From the NCBI GenBank assembly GCA_947476275.1, contig CANJPQ010000018.1, forward strand, positions 33,694 to 97,693: DNA of 64,000 nt, written 5' to 3'. The notes beneath the pieces are model-generated. The model did not search any database, was not told where the DNA came from, and was given only the letters and a program-made list of their open reading frames with translations. The translations under genes and the position numbers were made by a program. The stretch is from Fidelibacterota bacterium. GTDB taxonomy: Bacteria > Pseudomonadota > Alphaproteobacteria > Rhodospirillales > Rhodospirillaceae. Below, in pieces: positions 16,896-26,550 of the stretch. How positions within the stretch are numbered: position 1 is the stretch's first letter; each line of letters begins with the position of its first letter.

Positions 16896-16950
16896 GTAGT
16901 TATGAGCTGGAGAAGGCTGTTACCGGGCCCTCTGGCGGAGAGTGAGGCCG

Positions 16951-18216
16951 ATGACCAAATCGTCCGGCAGCGATTCCAAGAACACCCTCTACTGCTCCTT
17001 CTGCGGTAAGAGCCAACACGAAGTCCGCAAGCTCATCGCTGGCCCGACCGTATTCATCTGCGATGAATGCGTCGAACTTTGCATGGACATCATCCGCGAA
17101 GAGAACAAGACCAACCTGGTCAAGTCCCGGGAAGGCGTTCCGACGCCGCGCGATATCCGCAAGGTGCTGGACGACTACGTGATCGGGCAGGAGCACGCCA
17201 AGCGCGTGCTCTCGGTGGCCGTCCACAACCATTACAAGCGACTGTCGGCGTCGTCCAAGAACAACGAGGTCGAGATCTCGAAGTCGAACATCATGCTGAT
17301 CGGCCCGACGGGGTGCGGCAAGACGCTGCTTGCGCAGACGCTTGCGCGTATCCTCGATGTGCCGTTCACCATGGCCGATGCGACGACCCTGACCGAAGCC
17401 GGCTACGTCGGTGAAGACGTCGAGAACATTATCCTGAAGCTGTTGCAAGCCGCCGACTACAACGTCGAGCGCGCGCAACGCGGCATCGTCTACATCGACG
17501 AAATCGATAAGATCTCGCGCAAGTCCGACAACCCGTCGATCACGCGCGACGTGTCGGGCGAAGGCGTGCAGCAAGCGCTGTTGAAGATCATGGAAGGAAC
17601 CGTTGCGTCGGTGCCGCCCCAAGGCGGGCGCAAGCACCCGCAGCAGGAATTCCTGCAGGTCGACACGACCAATATTCTTTTCATCTGCGGCGGCGCGTTC
17701 GCCGGTCTGGAAAAGATCATTGGTCAACGCGGACGTGGCACGTCGATCGGTTTCGGCGCGGACATCAAGAACGCCGACGACCGTCAGACCGGACAGATCC
17801 TCCGCGAAGTCGAACCAGAGGATCTTTTGAAGTATGGGCTGATTCCCGAGTTCGTCGGGCGTCTGCCGATCCTTGCCACCCTCGAAGACCTCGACGAGCA
17901 GGCGCTTGTCGACATCCTCACGCGTCCGAAGAACGCGCTGGCCAAACAATACCAGCGGCTGTTTGACATGGAGAATGTGCACCTTACATTTAACGAGGAT
18001 GCATTGCGGTGTGTCGCGAGGAAGGCCATCACCCGAAAGACCGGAGCGCGCGGTTTGCGGTCGATCATGGAGAGCATACTGCTCGACACCATGTTCGATC
18101 TTCCTGGACTGGAGGGTGTGGAAGAGGTCGTTGTGAACGGTGAGGTAGCGGAGGGTCGCGCGAAACCCCTCTATATCTACTCAGACCGTCGCGGCGACGT
18201 CGGAACTCCCGCCTAA
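16951..18216 (+). CDS. clpX: ATP-dependent Clp protease ATP-binding subunit ClpX
   Basis: A 421-aa AAA+ unfoldase that partners ClpP. The N-terminal zinc-binding domain uses C15, C18, C37 and C40. Walker A is GPTGCGKT (118-125), Walker B IVYIDEID (179-186), and the pore-loop GYVG is at 151-154. The [13 protein letters not shown] sensor-2 region lies near the C terminus. The ATG at 16951 is preferred over an in-frame GTG at 16942 that would add three residues. In alphaproteobacteria ClpXP also drives cell-cycle proteolysis. Confidence 0.97.
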   Translation: MTKSSGSDSKNTLYCSFCGKSQHEVRKLIAGPTVFICDECVELCMDIIREENKTNLVKSREGVPTPRDIRKVLDDYVIGQEHAKRVLSVAVHNHYKRLSASSKNNEVEISKSNIMLIGPTGCGKTLLAQTLARILDVPFTMADATTLTEAGYVGEDVENIILKLLQAADYNVERAQRGIVYIDEIDKISRKSDNPSITRDVSGEGVQQALLKIMEGTVASVPPQGGRKHPQQEFLQVDTTNILFICGGAFAGLEKIIGQRGRGTSIGFGADIKNADDRQTGQILREVEPEDLLKYGLIPEFVGRLPILATLEDLDEQALVDILTRPKNALAKQYQRLFDMENVHLTFNEDALRCVARKAITRKTGARGLRSIMESILLDTMFDLPGLEGVEEVVVNGEVAEGRAKPLYIYSDRRGDVGTPA

Positions 18217-18463
18217 GCTCGGCTTCCGCTTGGTTTTTCCAGGCGGCCGCCGCCGGAGCTTCGGGCAGAAGCCCTCAACGATGGCAACGCGTTCTTTGTC
18301 CGGTTCGTTCCTCTCATGGGAAACCCTTGGGGGGTACGGCCAAACCGGCCGCGGATTTCACCGCGGGCGGATGAAGGCCACCAGTCGCGGCAGTTCGTCG
18401 TAAGCTGGATGGGGAAGTCAACCGGGGCAGCGCCGCTGACCCGGGTGCGAAAGAAGGTGTGAA

Positions 18464-20881
18464 GTGGTCGAAGCTGCTAAGGGTCATTTGTTTCCGGTTC
18501 TGCCGCTGCGGGACATCGTGGTGTTTCCGCACATGATCGTGCCGCTGTTCGTGGGCCGCGAGAAGTCCGTGCGCGCCCTTGAGGATGTGATGGCCGACGA
18601 TAAGCAGATCCTGCTCGTGGCCCAGAAGGATGCCTCGCAGGACGATCCGCAGACGAAGGACATCTATGATTTCGGCACGGTGTCGACCGTGCTGCAGCTG
18701 CTTAAGCTGCCTGACGGCACCGTGAAGGTGCTGGTCGAGGGCGGCCAGCGCGCGCGCATCACCGGCTACAAGGAAAACGAGTCCTTCTTTGAGGCCTACG
18801 CCGAGTTCATCGACGAGCCGAAGGAAGAGCCGAAGGAACTCGAAGCGCTGTCGCGTTCCGTCGTGTCGCAGTTCGAGCAGTACATCAAGCTCAACAAGAA
18901 GATCCCGCCGGAAGTGCTGGTGTCGGTCAACCAGATCGAGAATCCCTCGAAGCTGGCCGACACGGTTGCCTCGCACCTGTCGCTGAAGATCGCCGAGAAG
19001 CAGGAACTGCTCGAGGTGAAGACAGTTTCCGAACGTCTGGAACGCGTCTACGGGTTCATGGAATCCGAAATTAGCGTGCTCCAGGTCGAGAAGCGCATCC
19101 GGAACCGCGTCAAGCGCCAGATGGAGAAGACGCAGCGCGAGTACTACCTGAATGAGCAGATGAAGGCGATCCAGCGCGAGCTGGGCGAAAACGACGAAGG
19201 CCGCGACGAATCCTCCGAGTACGAAGAGAAGATCAAAAAGCTGCGCATGTCGAAAGAGGCGCGGGAGAAGGCCATGGCCGAGCTGAAGAAGCTCAAGACC
19301 ATGAGCCCGATGTCCGCCGAAGCGACTGTGGTGCGCAACTATCTCGATTGGCTCACCGGTATTCCGTGGAAGAAGCGCTCGAAGGTGACGATCGACCTAA
19401 AGGCGGCGAAGGCACAACTCGATCGTGATCACCATGGCCTTGAGAAGGTCAAGGAACGCATCATCGAGTACCTGGCCGTGCAGGCGCGTACCAAGAAGCT
19501 GAAGGGTCCGATCCTGTGCTTGGTCGGTCCGCCGGGTGTGGGCAAGACTTCGCTCGGACGTTCGGTGGCAACCTCGACGGGCCGCTCGTTCGTGCGCGTG
19601 TCGCTCGGCGGCGTGCGTGACGAGGCGGAGATTCGCGGCCATCGCCGGACTTACATTGGCTCCATGCCCGGCAAGATCATTCAGGGCATGAAGAAGGCGA
19701 AAACCTCCAACCCGCTGTTCCTGCTCGACGAGATCGACAAGCTGGGCGCGGATTGGCGCGGCGACCCGTCGTCGGCGCTGCTCGAAGTGCTCGACCCGGA
19801 ACAGAACACCACCTTCCAGGATCACTACCTCGAAGTGGATTACGACCTGTCGGACGTACTGTTCATCACGACGGCCAATAGCCTGCGCATGCCGCAGCCG
19901 CTGTTGGACCGCATGGAGATCATCCGTCTGTCCGGTTACACGGAGGAAGAGAAGGTTGCGATCGCCAAGCGCCATCTGATCAAGAAGCAGATGGAAGCGC
20001 ACGGTCTCAAGAACGGCGAGTTCGCGATCTCGGACGACGCGCTGCGCGATCTGTGCCGCTATTACACGCGTGAAGCCGGCGTGCGTAATCTGGAACGCGA
20101 GTTGGCGAACCTGTCCCGCAAAGCGACGAAGGAAATCGTTCTTCGCAAGCTGAAGAAGGTCGCCATCACGCAGCGGAACTTGAAGAAGTTCGCCGGTATT
20201 CCGAAGTACCGCTACGGCGAAGCCGAGCGCGAAGACATGGTCGGCATCACCACCGGTCTGGCGTGGACCGAGGTGGGCGGCGACATCTTGTCGATCGAAG
20301 CCGTGATCATGCCGGGTAAGGGCACGATCGCGCTCACCGGTCAGCTCGGCGACGTGATGAAGGAGTCCGTGCAGGCGGCCCGCGCATTCGTGCGCAGCCG
20401 TGCGCCCGCCTTCGGCATCAAGCAGAAGACCTTCGAGCGGAACGACATCCACGTGCACGTGCCGGAAGGCGCGACGCCCAAGGATGGCCCCTCCGCCGGC
20501 GTCGCGATGAGCGTGTCGATCATCTCCGCGCTTACCGGCAATCCGGTACGTAAGGAGGTCGCCATGACCGGTGAGATCACGTTGCGTGGTCGCGTGCTGC
20601 CGATCGGAGGCCTGAAAGAGAAGCTGCTCGCAGCGTTGCGTGCCGGCATCAAGACGGTGCTGATCCCGAAGGACAACGAAAAAGATCTCGAAGAGATTCC
20701 GGAGAATGTCCGCCGCGATCTCACCATCGTGCCGGTAACCACGGTCGACGAGGTGCTCGTGCGTGCGCTGGTCAATCCGCTCGTGCCGCTCCTGAAGGGG
20801 ACGGACGAGAAGGAGGAGATCGAAGCCGCGAAGGGCAAGCCGATCGCGCCCGACGACGATGAGGCGCTGGTCACACACTAA
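18464..20881 (+). CDS. lon: ATP-dependent Lon protease
   Basis: An 805-aa LonA protease. The N-terminal LON substrate-binding domain (about 10-205) is followed by a coiled-coil linker, the AAA+ module with Walker A GPPGVGKT (355-362), and the protease domain with the Ser-Lys dyad S677 (PKDGPSAGV) and K720 (GGLKEKLL). It starts with GTG preceded by GAAGGTG. The 247 bp between clpX and lon hold no gene or clear terminator. A strong intrinsic terminator follows the stop. Confidence 0.97.
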   Translation: MVEAAKGHLFPVLPLRDIVVFPHMIVPLFVGREKSVRALEDVMADDKQILLVAQKDASQDDPQTKDIYDFGTVSTVLQLLKLPDGTVKVLVEGGQRARITGYKENESFFEAYAEFIDEPKEEPKELEALSRSVVSQFEQYIKLNKKIPPEVLVSVNQIENPSKLADTVASHLSLKIAEKQELLEVKTVSERLERVYGFMESEISVLQVEKRIRNRVKRQMEKTQREYYLNEQMKAIQRELGENDEGRDESSEYEEKIKKLRMSKEAREKAMAELKKLKTMSPMSAEATVVRNYLDWLTGIPWKKRSKVTIDLKAAKAQLDRDHHGLEKVKERIIEYLAVQARTKKLKGPILCLVGPPGVGKTSLGRSVATSTGRSFVRVSLGGVRDEAEIRGHRRTYIGSMPGKIIQGMKKAKTSNPLFLLDEIDKLGADWRGDPSSALLEVLDPEQNTTFQDHYLEVDYDLSDVLFITTANSLRMPQPLLDRMEIIRLSGYTEEEKVAIAKRHLIKKQMEAHGLKNGEFAISDDALRDLCRYYTREAGVRNLERELANLSRKATKEIVLRKLKKVAITQRNLKKFAGIPKYRYGEAEREDMVGITTGLAWTEVGGDILSIEAVIMPGKGTIALTGQLGDVMKESVQAARAFVRSRAPAFGIKQKTFERNDIHVHVPEGATPKDGPSAGVAMSVSIISALTGNPVRKEVAMTGEITLRGRVLPIGGLKEKLLAALRAGIKTVLIPKDNEKDLEEIPENVRRDLTIVPVTTVDEVLVRALVNPLVPLLKGTDEKEEIEAAKGKPIAPDDDEALVTH

Positions 20882-20906
20882 GCGCAGACGGCGTTATTGT
20901 TAAAAG

Positions 20907-20943
20907 AAAAAGGCGTGGGTCGCGTTGCGAGCCGCGCCTTTTT
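20907..20943 (+). terminator. Intrinsic terminator of lon
   Basis: AAAAAGGCG (20907-20915) pairs with CGCCTTTTT (20935-20943), giving a 9-bp stem that merges into a T-run. It starts 26 bp after the lon stop and separates lon from hup, so hup has its own promoter in the following 180 bp. Confidence 0.8.
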
Positions 20944-21122
20944 CATAGTGGTGTCCGGTAGAAGAACCCGCGACGGCAGGCCAATCCACGATTGACGTAG
21001 CTGAAAACTCTCGCCACACTCCGGCCCGTTTTGCAGGGACCGACGGTGCGCCGTGTCTCCCGACTGCGGATCGTCGAGGTCCGACGGTTTCATTCCTCCA
21101 TTTCGCGCAACAGGGGTTTTCG

Positions 21123-21398
21123 ATGAACAAGAACGATTTGGTCCAGGTCGTGGCCGACAACACGCAGATCAGCAAGGCCGATGCCACGAAGGCCGTGGAC
21201 GCGACGCTCGACGCCATCGGCGCGGCGCTGCGTGACGGCAATGAAGTGCGCCTGGTCGGGTTCGGGACGTTTTCGGTTTCCGCGCGCGCGGCCTCCGAAG
21301 GTCGCAACCCGCGCACCGGCGAAGCGATCAAGATTCCGGCCTCGAAGCGTCCGAAGTTCTCCGCCGGCAAGGCGCTTAAGGACATCGTGAACAAGTAG
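21123..21398 (+). CDS. hup: DNA-binding protein HU
   Basis: A 91-aa histone-like protein of the HU family that bends and compacts DNA. The N terminus MNKNDLVQVVADNTQISKAD and the central VRLVGFGTFSVSARAASEGRNPRTGE arm region are diagnostic, ending in KRPKFSAGKALKDIVNK. It lies directly after lon, as in many proteobacteria, between two intrinsic terminators, so it is monocistronic. Confidence 0.96.
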   Translation: MNKNDLVQVVADNTQISKADATKAVDATLDAIGAALRDGNEVRLVGFGTFSVSARAASEGRNPRTGEAIKIPASKRPKFSAGKALKDIVNK

Positions 21399-21420
21399 TT
21401 TCCCGCTTCACGAAAGTGAC

Positions 21421-21451
21421 AACGCCGGCTGTCAAAATGCAGCCGGCGTTT
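21421..21451 (+). terminator. Intrinsic terminator of hup
   Basis: AACGCCGGCTG (21421-21431), an 8-nt loop, and CAGCCGGCGTT (21440-21450) form a perfect 11-bp stem, followed by TTGCTTTCTT. It lies 22 bp after the hup stop. Confidence 0.9.
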
Positions 21452-21491
21452 TGCTTTCTTCGGAAGGCGCGATAAAGTGCCTTCGCTGCAA

Positions 21492-21567
21492 GGGCGGTTA
21501 GCTCAGCTGGTAGAGCATCTCGTTTACACCGAGAGGGTCGGCGGTTCGAACCCGTCACCGCCCACCA
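21492..21567 (+). tRNA. tRNA-Val (anticodon UAC)
   Basis: A 76-nt class I tRNA: acceptor GGGCGGT/ACCGCCC, D-arm AGCTCAGCTGGTAGAGC, anticodon stem TCTCG/CGAGA with loop TTTACAC (UAC), T-arm GGTTCGAACC, and encoded CCA. Its 3' end is the left edge of the accessory block at 21.7-28.4 kb. The following 175 bp contain no gene; no second copy of the tRNA 3' end is visible downstream in the window. Confidence 0.97.
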
Positions 21568-21742
21568 TTTAAGATCCATAGCTTAGACGTTCCGGACGCA
21601 CTAACGCCCTTCCAAAATCTACTTCGGACTATCACCTGGCTATCACTAGATCGCATTGCTCCGATAGGTCCCACTTTCGTCACCTCCGGCGCGCCAACCA
21701 AAATCCTAAAACGGCCACTCCAAGAATTCGCAGGGCTGCCAA

Positions 21743-22957
21743 TTGTCTTCGCTACCTGAAACCGCAGAGCTCGGTCCGCCGGCGAATCAGCGCGCCATAA
21801 ATCTCGATTGGAATGCTGTTCAGCATCTGAGCGAAGCGGATTGGGGAATCTTGTGTGCGTTCCTGCAGAACGCGCTGCTGGGCAGCAGTGAAGTGGAGAC
21901 GGCAGTTGGCGCGTTGCGGGCCGAACTCTTGGAACTTATCGCCGGCGGATTGGTCGATCGGCCACGGCTTCTTAATCTGTTGTCCGCGTTGGCGATCTTT
22001 TGTCGCGATTCGGAGTTCGTGATTCCTGTTTCGGCAAAGGAGGCTGAGTTGCTCGCGGGTCTATCGCTGGGCCGAAGGATCGCCGAAGACCTGATCATCC
22101 GTTGCTATCGCGCCGTTGATGAAGAAGAACTCACGATCGACGAGATCGAGCGGCTGAGTCCCATTGCGGATGATACGTCCCTTGCCGTTCAGGCGATGTA
22201 TGAAGAGAATCCCTATCCTCGTTGGAAAGAACTTCCGGTTCTCCAAGCCTCCACTGAAGCGATCGATTGCCTGATCGCCGGGTGTGGAAGCGGGAGGCAT
22301 ATTCTTGCGATCGCGGCGGCTTCGCCCCGGGGGCGATTCGTCGGCGTCGACCTCAGCCGCGCCAGCCTCGCGTACGGACTTATGAAGGCGAAGGAGCACG
22401 GCATCAGCAATGTGCGGCTGGTCCACGGCGATATCCTGAAGATCGCAGAAATAGGCATCACCTTTAATCACATTTCGGCGGTCGGGTCGGTTCATCACAT
22501 GCGAGATCCGCTCAGCGGGGTGAAGGCACTCGCAGGTGTGTTAAAACCCGGCGGAAGCATCAAGCTGGCGCTATATTCGAAGTTCGGGCGAACGGCGCAA
22601 CTGGCGGGAATTGAGCTACGCCAGAATCTTGACATTCCGGCGACGCGAGAGGGGATTCAGAAGCTCCGGCAGGCCATCTACAGTCTGCCCGATGACCACC
22701 CCGCCCGCGGGGTAATCAAGTTTTCCGATTTCTATTCATTTTCCGGCTGCCGCGACATGTTGTTCCATGTGCAGGAGCACAACTACACTGTGCCGGAGAT
22801 TTTCGATCTGATTGATGCCTCGGGGCTGCGACTTGAGAGCTTCCGGATGCGAGGGGAAGGCAAGGACGTTGCGCAGACGCGCGAAGGTCTGACCAACCTG
22901 GAACGAACACATCCGGGATTTGCCGGCGCGATGTTTCGTTTCACGCTTATCAACTGA
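21743..22957 (+). CDS. Class I SAM-dependent methyltransferase with helical N-terminal region
   Basis: A 404-aa protein. The first ~140 residues are helical and unassigned. YEENPYPRW (153-161) precedes a Rossmann methyltransferase core: motif I LIAGCGSGR (177-185), GVDLSRASLAYG, VHGDILK and LKPGGSIKLALYS. The YEENPYPRW linker is typical of alphaproteobacterial methyltransferases often joined to TPR repeats. It begins with TTG (21743), the only early in-frame start, with no strong ribosome site. It is the first gene after tRNA-Val, in a block with a GSCFA-dioxygenase fusion and an OGT-type glycosyltransferase. The substrate is unknown; a sugar or surface-polymer moiety is a reasonable guess. 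Confidence 0.78.
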   Translation: MSSLPETAELGPPANQRAINLDWNAVQHLSEADWGILCAFLQNALLGSSEVETAVGALRAELLELIAGGLVDRPRLLNLLSALAIFCRDSEFVIPVSAKEAELLAGLSLGRRIAEDLIIRCYRAVDEEELTIDEIERLSPIADDTSLAVQAMYEENPYPRWKELPVLQASTEAIDCLIAGCGSGRHILAIAAASPRGRFVGVDLSRASLAYGLMKAKEHGISNVRLVHGDILKIAEIGITFNHISAVGSVHHMRDPLSGVKALAGVLKPGGSIKLALYSKFGRTAQLAGIELRQNLDIPATREGIQKLRQAIYSLPDDHPARGVIKFSDFYSFSGCRDMLFHVQEHNYTVPEIFDLIDASGLRLESFRMRGEGKDVAQTREGLTNLERTHPGFAGAMFRFTLIN

Positions 22958-22983
22958 ACACCCGCGTTTACCCGGATCGAAAG

Positions 22984-23160
22984 TCAGCCGCTAAATTCGA
23001 GCGACCACAAAGAAACTCTCGGCACGCTGAGCTGGATCGTCAATCTATGATTGTAGCCTGCACGCCCGTTTTTCGCCGTTTTAAAACGGGACGGGTGCCA
23101 GTCCACCACGCGAATGTCGATCCCGAGCGGTCCGCCATTCGTTAGTGCAAGCGTTTTCAC
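22984..23160 (-). CDS. Possible small protein downstream of the GSCFA-dioxygenase gene
   Basis: A 58-aa reading frame starts with GTG 4 bp after the stop of the leftward 733-aa gene and ends at 22984. Its composition (DIRVVDWHPSRFKTAKNG, GYNHRLTIQLSVP) looks protein-like and beta-rich rather than random. There is no convincing ribosome site. It may be a genuine small gene, a remnant, or chance. The frame contains the palindrome at 23065-23090. Confidence 0.28.
   Translation of the reverse strand: MKTLALTNGGPLGIDIRVVDWHPSRFKTAKNGRAGYNHRLTIQLSVPRVSLWSLEFSG
23065..23090. terminator. Hairpin between convergent genes
   Basis: CCCGTTTT (23065-23072) pairs with AAAACGGG (23083-23090), and a perfect 14-bp palindrome CCGTTTTAAAACGG sits at 23076-23089. 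It lies between the convergent methyltransferase and GSCFA-dioxygenase genes, where a bidirectional terminator would be expected, though no T-run follows the stem. Confidence 0.4.
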
Positions 23161-23164
23161 AAAC

Positions 23165-25366
23165 TCATTGCGGCTGATTGTCCCGGAAATATCGCTGGAG
23201 AAAGCGCGCGTCGTAAGGCGCCAGCGCGGCGAGGACCTGGTCGGGGCAGGGGTGGCGTTCGGTGGCCGCGCCGAAAAGGCAGTTCACGCACTCCAACTCA
23301 AAGATGGCGCGCATACCCGACTGCACGGTCAATGCTTTGTGCATTCCTTGCGTATTCGCGACGACAACCGTCCCCAGCGGACCCGTAATCTTGTGACCGG
23401 CACCGAAATGACGCGCGACCAGATCGTCGCTGAAGCGTCCATCGGCCGCCAACTCTGTTGGCCGTTCAAGGTGCGAGCCAGGAGCGAAGACGTGCGGGCC
23501 ATTTTCTTCTGATACGTCCGTGAGATAGATAAAGACCTTCATCCACCCCGTCGGCGTGTCGTTGTCTGCATGATATTGCTGTGCGGACTTCATTTCATGG
23601 TTCAACCCGAATTGAGATGGCCGCACGGAAAACCAGGCGTTCACTGCGCGCAGAATAGGATGTCCAAGGTCGTCGCCAATTGCGCGCAACACGCCGAGAT
23701 CCTCCAACAGCCTTACCGCAGGCAAGACCGGCAAGCCGCCCTCGTTAGTGAAGAAGCGGAATCCGCCGGGAACATCCTCCGCAACTAGATCTGCGAAGAG
23801 ACCGACCTTTCCGTCTACCTCGCGTTTGGTGGGGTTGGAAGCCATCACCTCGAGCAATTCGATCGCAACTTCGCGCGATTGAGGTGTGGCCGCGATGACG
23901 TGATAGCCCCGCTCGCGCAGTCCCTGATAGATAGCCGCGGACTGTGGGGTTTGCGCAAAGCTCGTGGGGAACGCATCCCTATACATGTCGCGACACATAA
24001 GATTGAAGTTGAACCTAGACTTAATCGATAGTTCTCGAAGCAGGGCGTACCCTTCGCGATAGAATTGATCTTTGTAGAGCGCCGGGATGCAGTGGTTGAG
24101 CATGTCGAGCGCGCGCGCCGCATCGGCGAGACCGCGCGCCACGCATTGTTCGGTAGCTTCCCTGATGATCCTGTAGTCAGTGTCAAAATAGGGATTGGCG
24201 TCTGGGACCACTGCGGGAACCAGATCGCGCGTGGCGCGTAGACCGTCTTCGACGGCACAAAACTGTTGCTGAAACAGCAGCAGAGTCTTGGCGATGCTGT
24301 CATCGGAAGGATGGCGCTCATCCGCAGCCCAAGTAACAAGGTCCCCCGGATACATTGCCGTCTCGAAAGACGCCATGTAGTGCACGTCGGCGACGCTATT
24401 GGCCAATTGTTCGAGGGCGACGCGCAGCACCGCTTTTGCGTGGCCGGTTGCAGCGGCGACGTGGACATCGCGGCGGAACGTGCGAAGAAGCGGGGTCGGC
24501 GACACACCGACGATGAGCTGAACGTTCGGATTGAAGCTTCGCAGTTGCTTGATGGCGGCCTTCAAAATATCGACGTTATCGTCAACGCTCAGAAGCTGCG
24601 GCTCCCACAGGGCGGGATTGATGTGCTCAGGCGTGTGATGAAGATAGTGCCCTGTCGGCAGATAGCGGAACACTTCGTTCGCGCCCAATATCAGCACGAC
24701 GACGTCGGCCTCTTGCAATGCAGCTCGGGCGCAAGACGTGTGCGCCTTCCACAGATCCTCTAAGCGCGGCAGTTCGTCTTCGCTGTAGACAACGCCTTCG
24801 CGGAACGGGTCGCGAATCTCCTGTCCCGCGCGGTAGACCACCAGCGGCGGCTCGTCTAATCCGAACGCCCAATTGACGACCTGACAGAAACCCGTGGCGT
24901 TTGAGACCGCACCCCACCGAGCCGACGAGACATGGACGTCCTGGCCGTCAACGAAGTTCGGCTCCGTAACCAGGTAGTGGTAGTCATTCCGTTGCAGCCA
25001 TTTGGCGACGTCGACGGCGAAATCCGATCCGAGCGATACGATGTTGGATTGGCGCGTCACGATGGGGGCACGCCTGGCCCAATACACTTCGTCCGAAACG
25101 CGCCGGTTTGGGTTTTGCGTCCGGTCGGGCCAAATATGCGCATCGGCCCGATCGCGATCCAATAGACCGAACAGCTTGGCATTGCGTTTGACGTGGCCTA
25201 CAAACGCGTTCACCGCTTCCGCGGAGACGCCTTGAGCGCCCAGAAATTCCACCAACCCTCTCCGGGAGACCGGGAGGTCGGGTATCTTTTCCAGTTCGAT
25301 ACCAAAATTGCGAAGCAGGTCTGCAAGCGTCTTCGGATCATCGATGCTGTTAGACTCAAGCATCAT
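23165..25366 (-). CDS. Two-domain protein: GSCFA (SGNH-like) domain fused to a phytanoyl-CoA dioxygenase-like domain
   Basis: A 733-aa protein of unusual architecture. After a helical N-terminal segment (about 1-75) comes a GSCFA-like domain (about 100-380), opening with SLGSDFAVDVA (GS at 113-114, the Cys of GSCFA replaced by Asp), with ADVVVLILGANEVF and VQLIVGVSPTPLLRT. The C-terminal half ends in an Fe(II)/2-oxoglutarate dioxygenase of PhyH type with H599-x-D601, distal H676 and 2OG-binding R686. GSCFA domains belong to the SGNH/GDSL hydrolase or acyltransferase group; PhyH enzymes hydroxylate. No signal peptide, so it should be cytoplasmic. It follows the stand-alone GSCFA gene by 51 bp and is probably co-transcribed. 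The fusion is seen; the substrate (perhaps a lipid, sugar or small metabolite) is unknown. Confidence 0.75.
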   Translation of the reverse strand: MMLESNSIDDPKTLADLLRNFGIELEKIPDLPVSRRGLVEFLGAQGVSAEAVNAFVGHVKRNAKLFGLLDRDRADAHIWPDRTQNPNRRVSDEVYWARRAPIVTRQSNIVSLGSDFAVDVAKWLQRNDYHYLVTEPNFVDGQDVHVSSARWGAVSNATGFCQVVNWAFGLDEPPLVVYRAGQEIRDPFREGVVYSEDELPRLEDLWKAHTSCARAALQEADVVVLILGANEVFRYLPTGHYLHHTPEHINPALWEPQLLSVDDNVDILKAAIKQLRSFNPNVQLIVGVSPTPLLRTFRRDVHVAAATGHAKAVLRVALEQLANSVADVHYMASFETAMYPGDLVTWAADERHPSDDSIAKTLLLFQQQFCAVEDGLRATRDLVPAVVPDANPYFDTDYRIIREATEQCVARGLADAARALDMLNHCIPALYKDQFYREGYALLRELSIKSRFNFNLMCRDMYRDAFPTSFAQTPQSAAIYQGLRERGYHVIAATPQSREVAIELLEVMASNPTKREVDGKVGLFADLVAEDVPGGFRFFTNEGGLPVLPAVRLLEDLGVLRAIGDDLGHPILRAVNAWFSVRPSQFGLNHEMKSAQQYHADNDTPTGWMKVFIYLTDVSEENGPHVFAPGSHLERPTELAADGRFSDDLVARHFGAGHKITGPLGTVVVANTQGMHKALTVQSGMRAIFELECVNCLFGAATERHPCPDQVLAALAPYDARFLQRYFRDNQPQ

Positions 25367-25417
25367 ACGAGGTCTCTCCGTCGCGGCGGCTGATGGGCAC
25401 AGCTCTTATTCCGCCAG

Positions 25418-26215
25418 TTAGCCCACTTTCCGATAGTAGGACTCAACAAATAGTTCCATGACGACATCGAGCGTGTCCGGGAATATATGCCGGTTGTCTT
25501 CGCCGCCGACACCGAAAAACGGCCCAATGTGGCCGCCCAGCCATCGAATGATCTCGAAAGATGGCCAGTAAGATAGAAGCGGCGGATCGTCCTGCATCAG
25601 GGTCGCGATGGCGACGCGCAGCAGGCTTTTTGACATACAGTCCTGCCCAAATGCCGAGGCGTGACCGATCGATCTCCTCAAGGGGATTGGCGAGAGAGAA
25701 ACAACGATGTGTATGTCCGGATTGATGCTGCGAATTTTGGCGAAAATCGACCGCACATGCGTGCAGATTTCGTCAACCGTCAGCAATCGCCACGAACCCT
25801 CGAGTGCAGTCTTGGGAGTCATCACGCCATAAAACTCCCGCCCGTCTAGAAACATTTGCTGCGCGAGGCCTAAGGTCAGGATGAAGAGTTTCGCCTCTGA
25901 TAAGGCTTTACGGGCTTCTTCATCCCGCCCCGACGCGATTTCGCCCAAGTATGCACTGCTTTGTCCGGGTGTGTTGTGGACCTCCCCAACGCTGCCGAGC
26001 ATCACGTTGGTGGCGCCGGCACGTATCAGATGCTTCACGGCGTGTTCCGCAAAGCATGACCCGATCGCGAACACACCCGCGTTGCGCTCAAGGAACGGCT
26101 CGGGCGGAATGAAGCCCGGGAGAACAAATCTCTGCGCTGCCGTCTTGAGGTCAACCATATCGGCTGTGTCGTGCGGCAGATTCGCTCTCACTTGTCGGGT
26201 CTTATAGTCAGCCAT
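25418..26215 (-). CDS. GSCFA-domain protein (SGNH hydrolase-like)
   Basis: A 265-aa protein with the family-defining GSCFAEH (residues 52-58), followed by AKLFILTLGLAQQMF, the INPDIHIVVSLSPIPLRR block and a C-terminal DNRHIFPD. GSCFA proteins are related to SGNH hydrolases and transferases; their substrates are mostly undefined, and they commonly occur near polysaccharide or surface-modification genes. A good ribosome site (AAGGTGG) precedes the ATG. It is the first gene of a leftward two-gene unit with the GSCFA-dioxygenase fusion, and divergent from the OGT-like gene. Confidence 0.83.
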   Translation of the reverse strand: MADYKTRQVRANLPHDTADMVDLKTAAQRFVLPGFIPPEPFLERNAGVFAIGSCFAEHAVKHLIRAGATNVMLGSVGEVHNTPGQSSAYLGEIASGRDEEARKALSEAKLFILTLGLAQQMFLDGREFYGVMTPKTALEGSWRLLTVDEICTHVRSIFAKIRSINPDIHIVVSLSPIPLRRSIGHASAFGQDCMSKSLLRVAIATLMQDDPPLLSYWPSFEIIRWLGGHIGPFFGVGGEDNRHIFPDTLDVVMELFVESYYRKVG

Positions 26216-26550
26216 CGCTAGCCACCTTTATCGCCTTGGTCTCGGGATCATAGCTCAGATCGCAAATCGGAGACGAACACTGAGGTTGATCCCATTCTAG
26301 TCTGCAAATCTCTGCCGCCAAAAACAAGCGCGCGGCCCACTGTTTTATGCCTCAACTTCGAATCCGTTGCCTCGTCCCAACGGCGCGAAAGCAGGGGGGC
26401 GGGCTGACGGCGATAGCCGAGGCGGTCTCCTCACGGAGCCGGCACCCCGGTCTTGAGAATAATACCTCTTGCCGCATCACGGATCGCCGGTAGGAATAGG
26501 CAGAAAATTGAAAGCAACCTGGAAAGTGTGGCGTGGAAGCGGGCGAGAGG
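26216..26550. other. Divergent intergenic region of the accessory block
   Basis: This 335-bp stretch separates the leftward GSCFA unit from the rightward OGT-like gene and must hold both promoters. I see no gene, tRNA or strong hairpin. The sequence TTGAGAATAATACC near 26453-26466 is AT-richer than its surroundings and could be part of a rightward promoter; this is weak. Confidence 0.4.

Noticed and set aside
18314..20878. Long antisense frames over lon, including one of nearly 500 codons
   Set aside because: GC-rich genes with strong codon bias produce long antisense frames; they are His/Arg-rich and lie opposite a certain gene.
21376..21579. Antisense reading frame across tRNA-Val
   Set aside because: WAVTGSNRRPSRCKRDALPAE is the well-known artefact of translating a tRNA backwards.
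21568..21742. Integrase or att-site remnant after tRNA-Val
   Set aside because: The position is suggestive, but no integrase motif and no second copy of the tRNA 3' end were found in the window.
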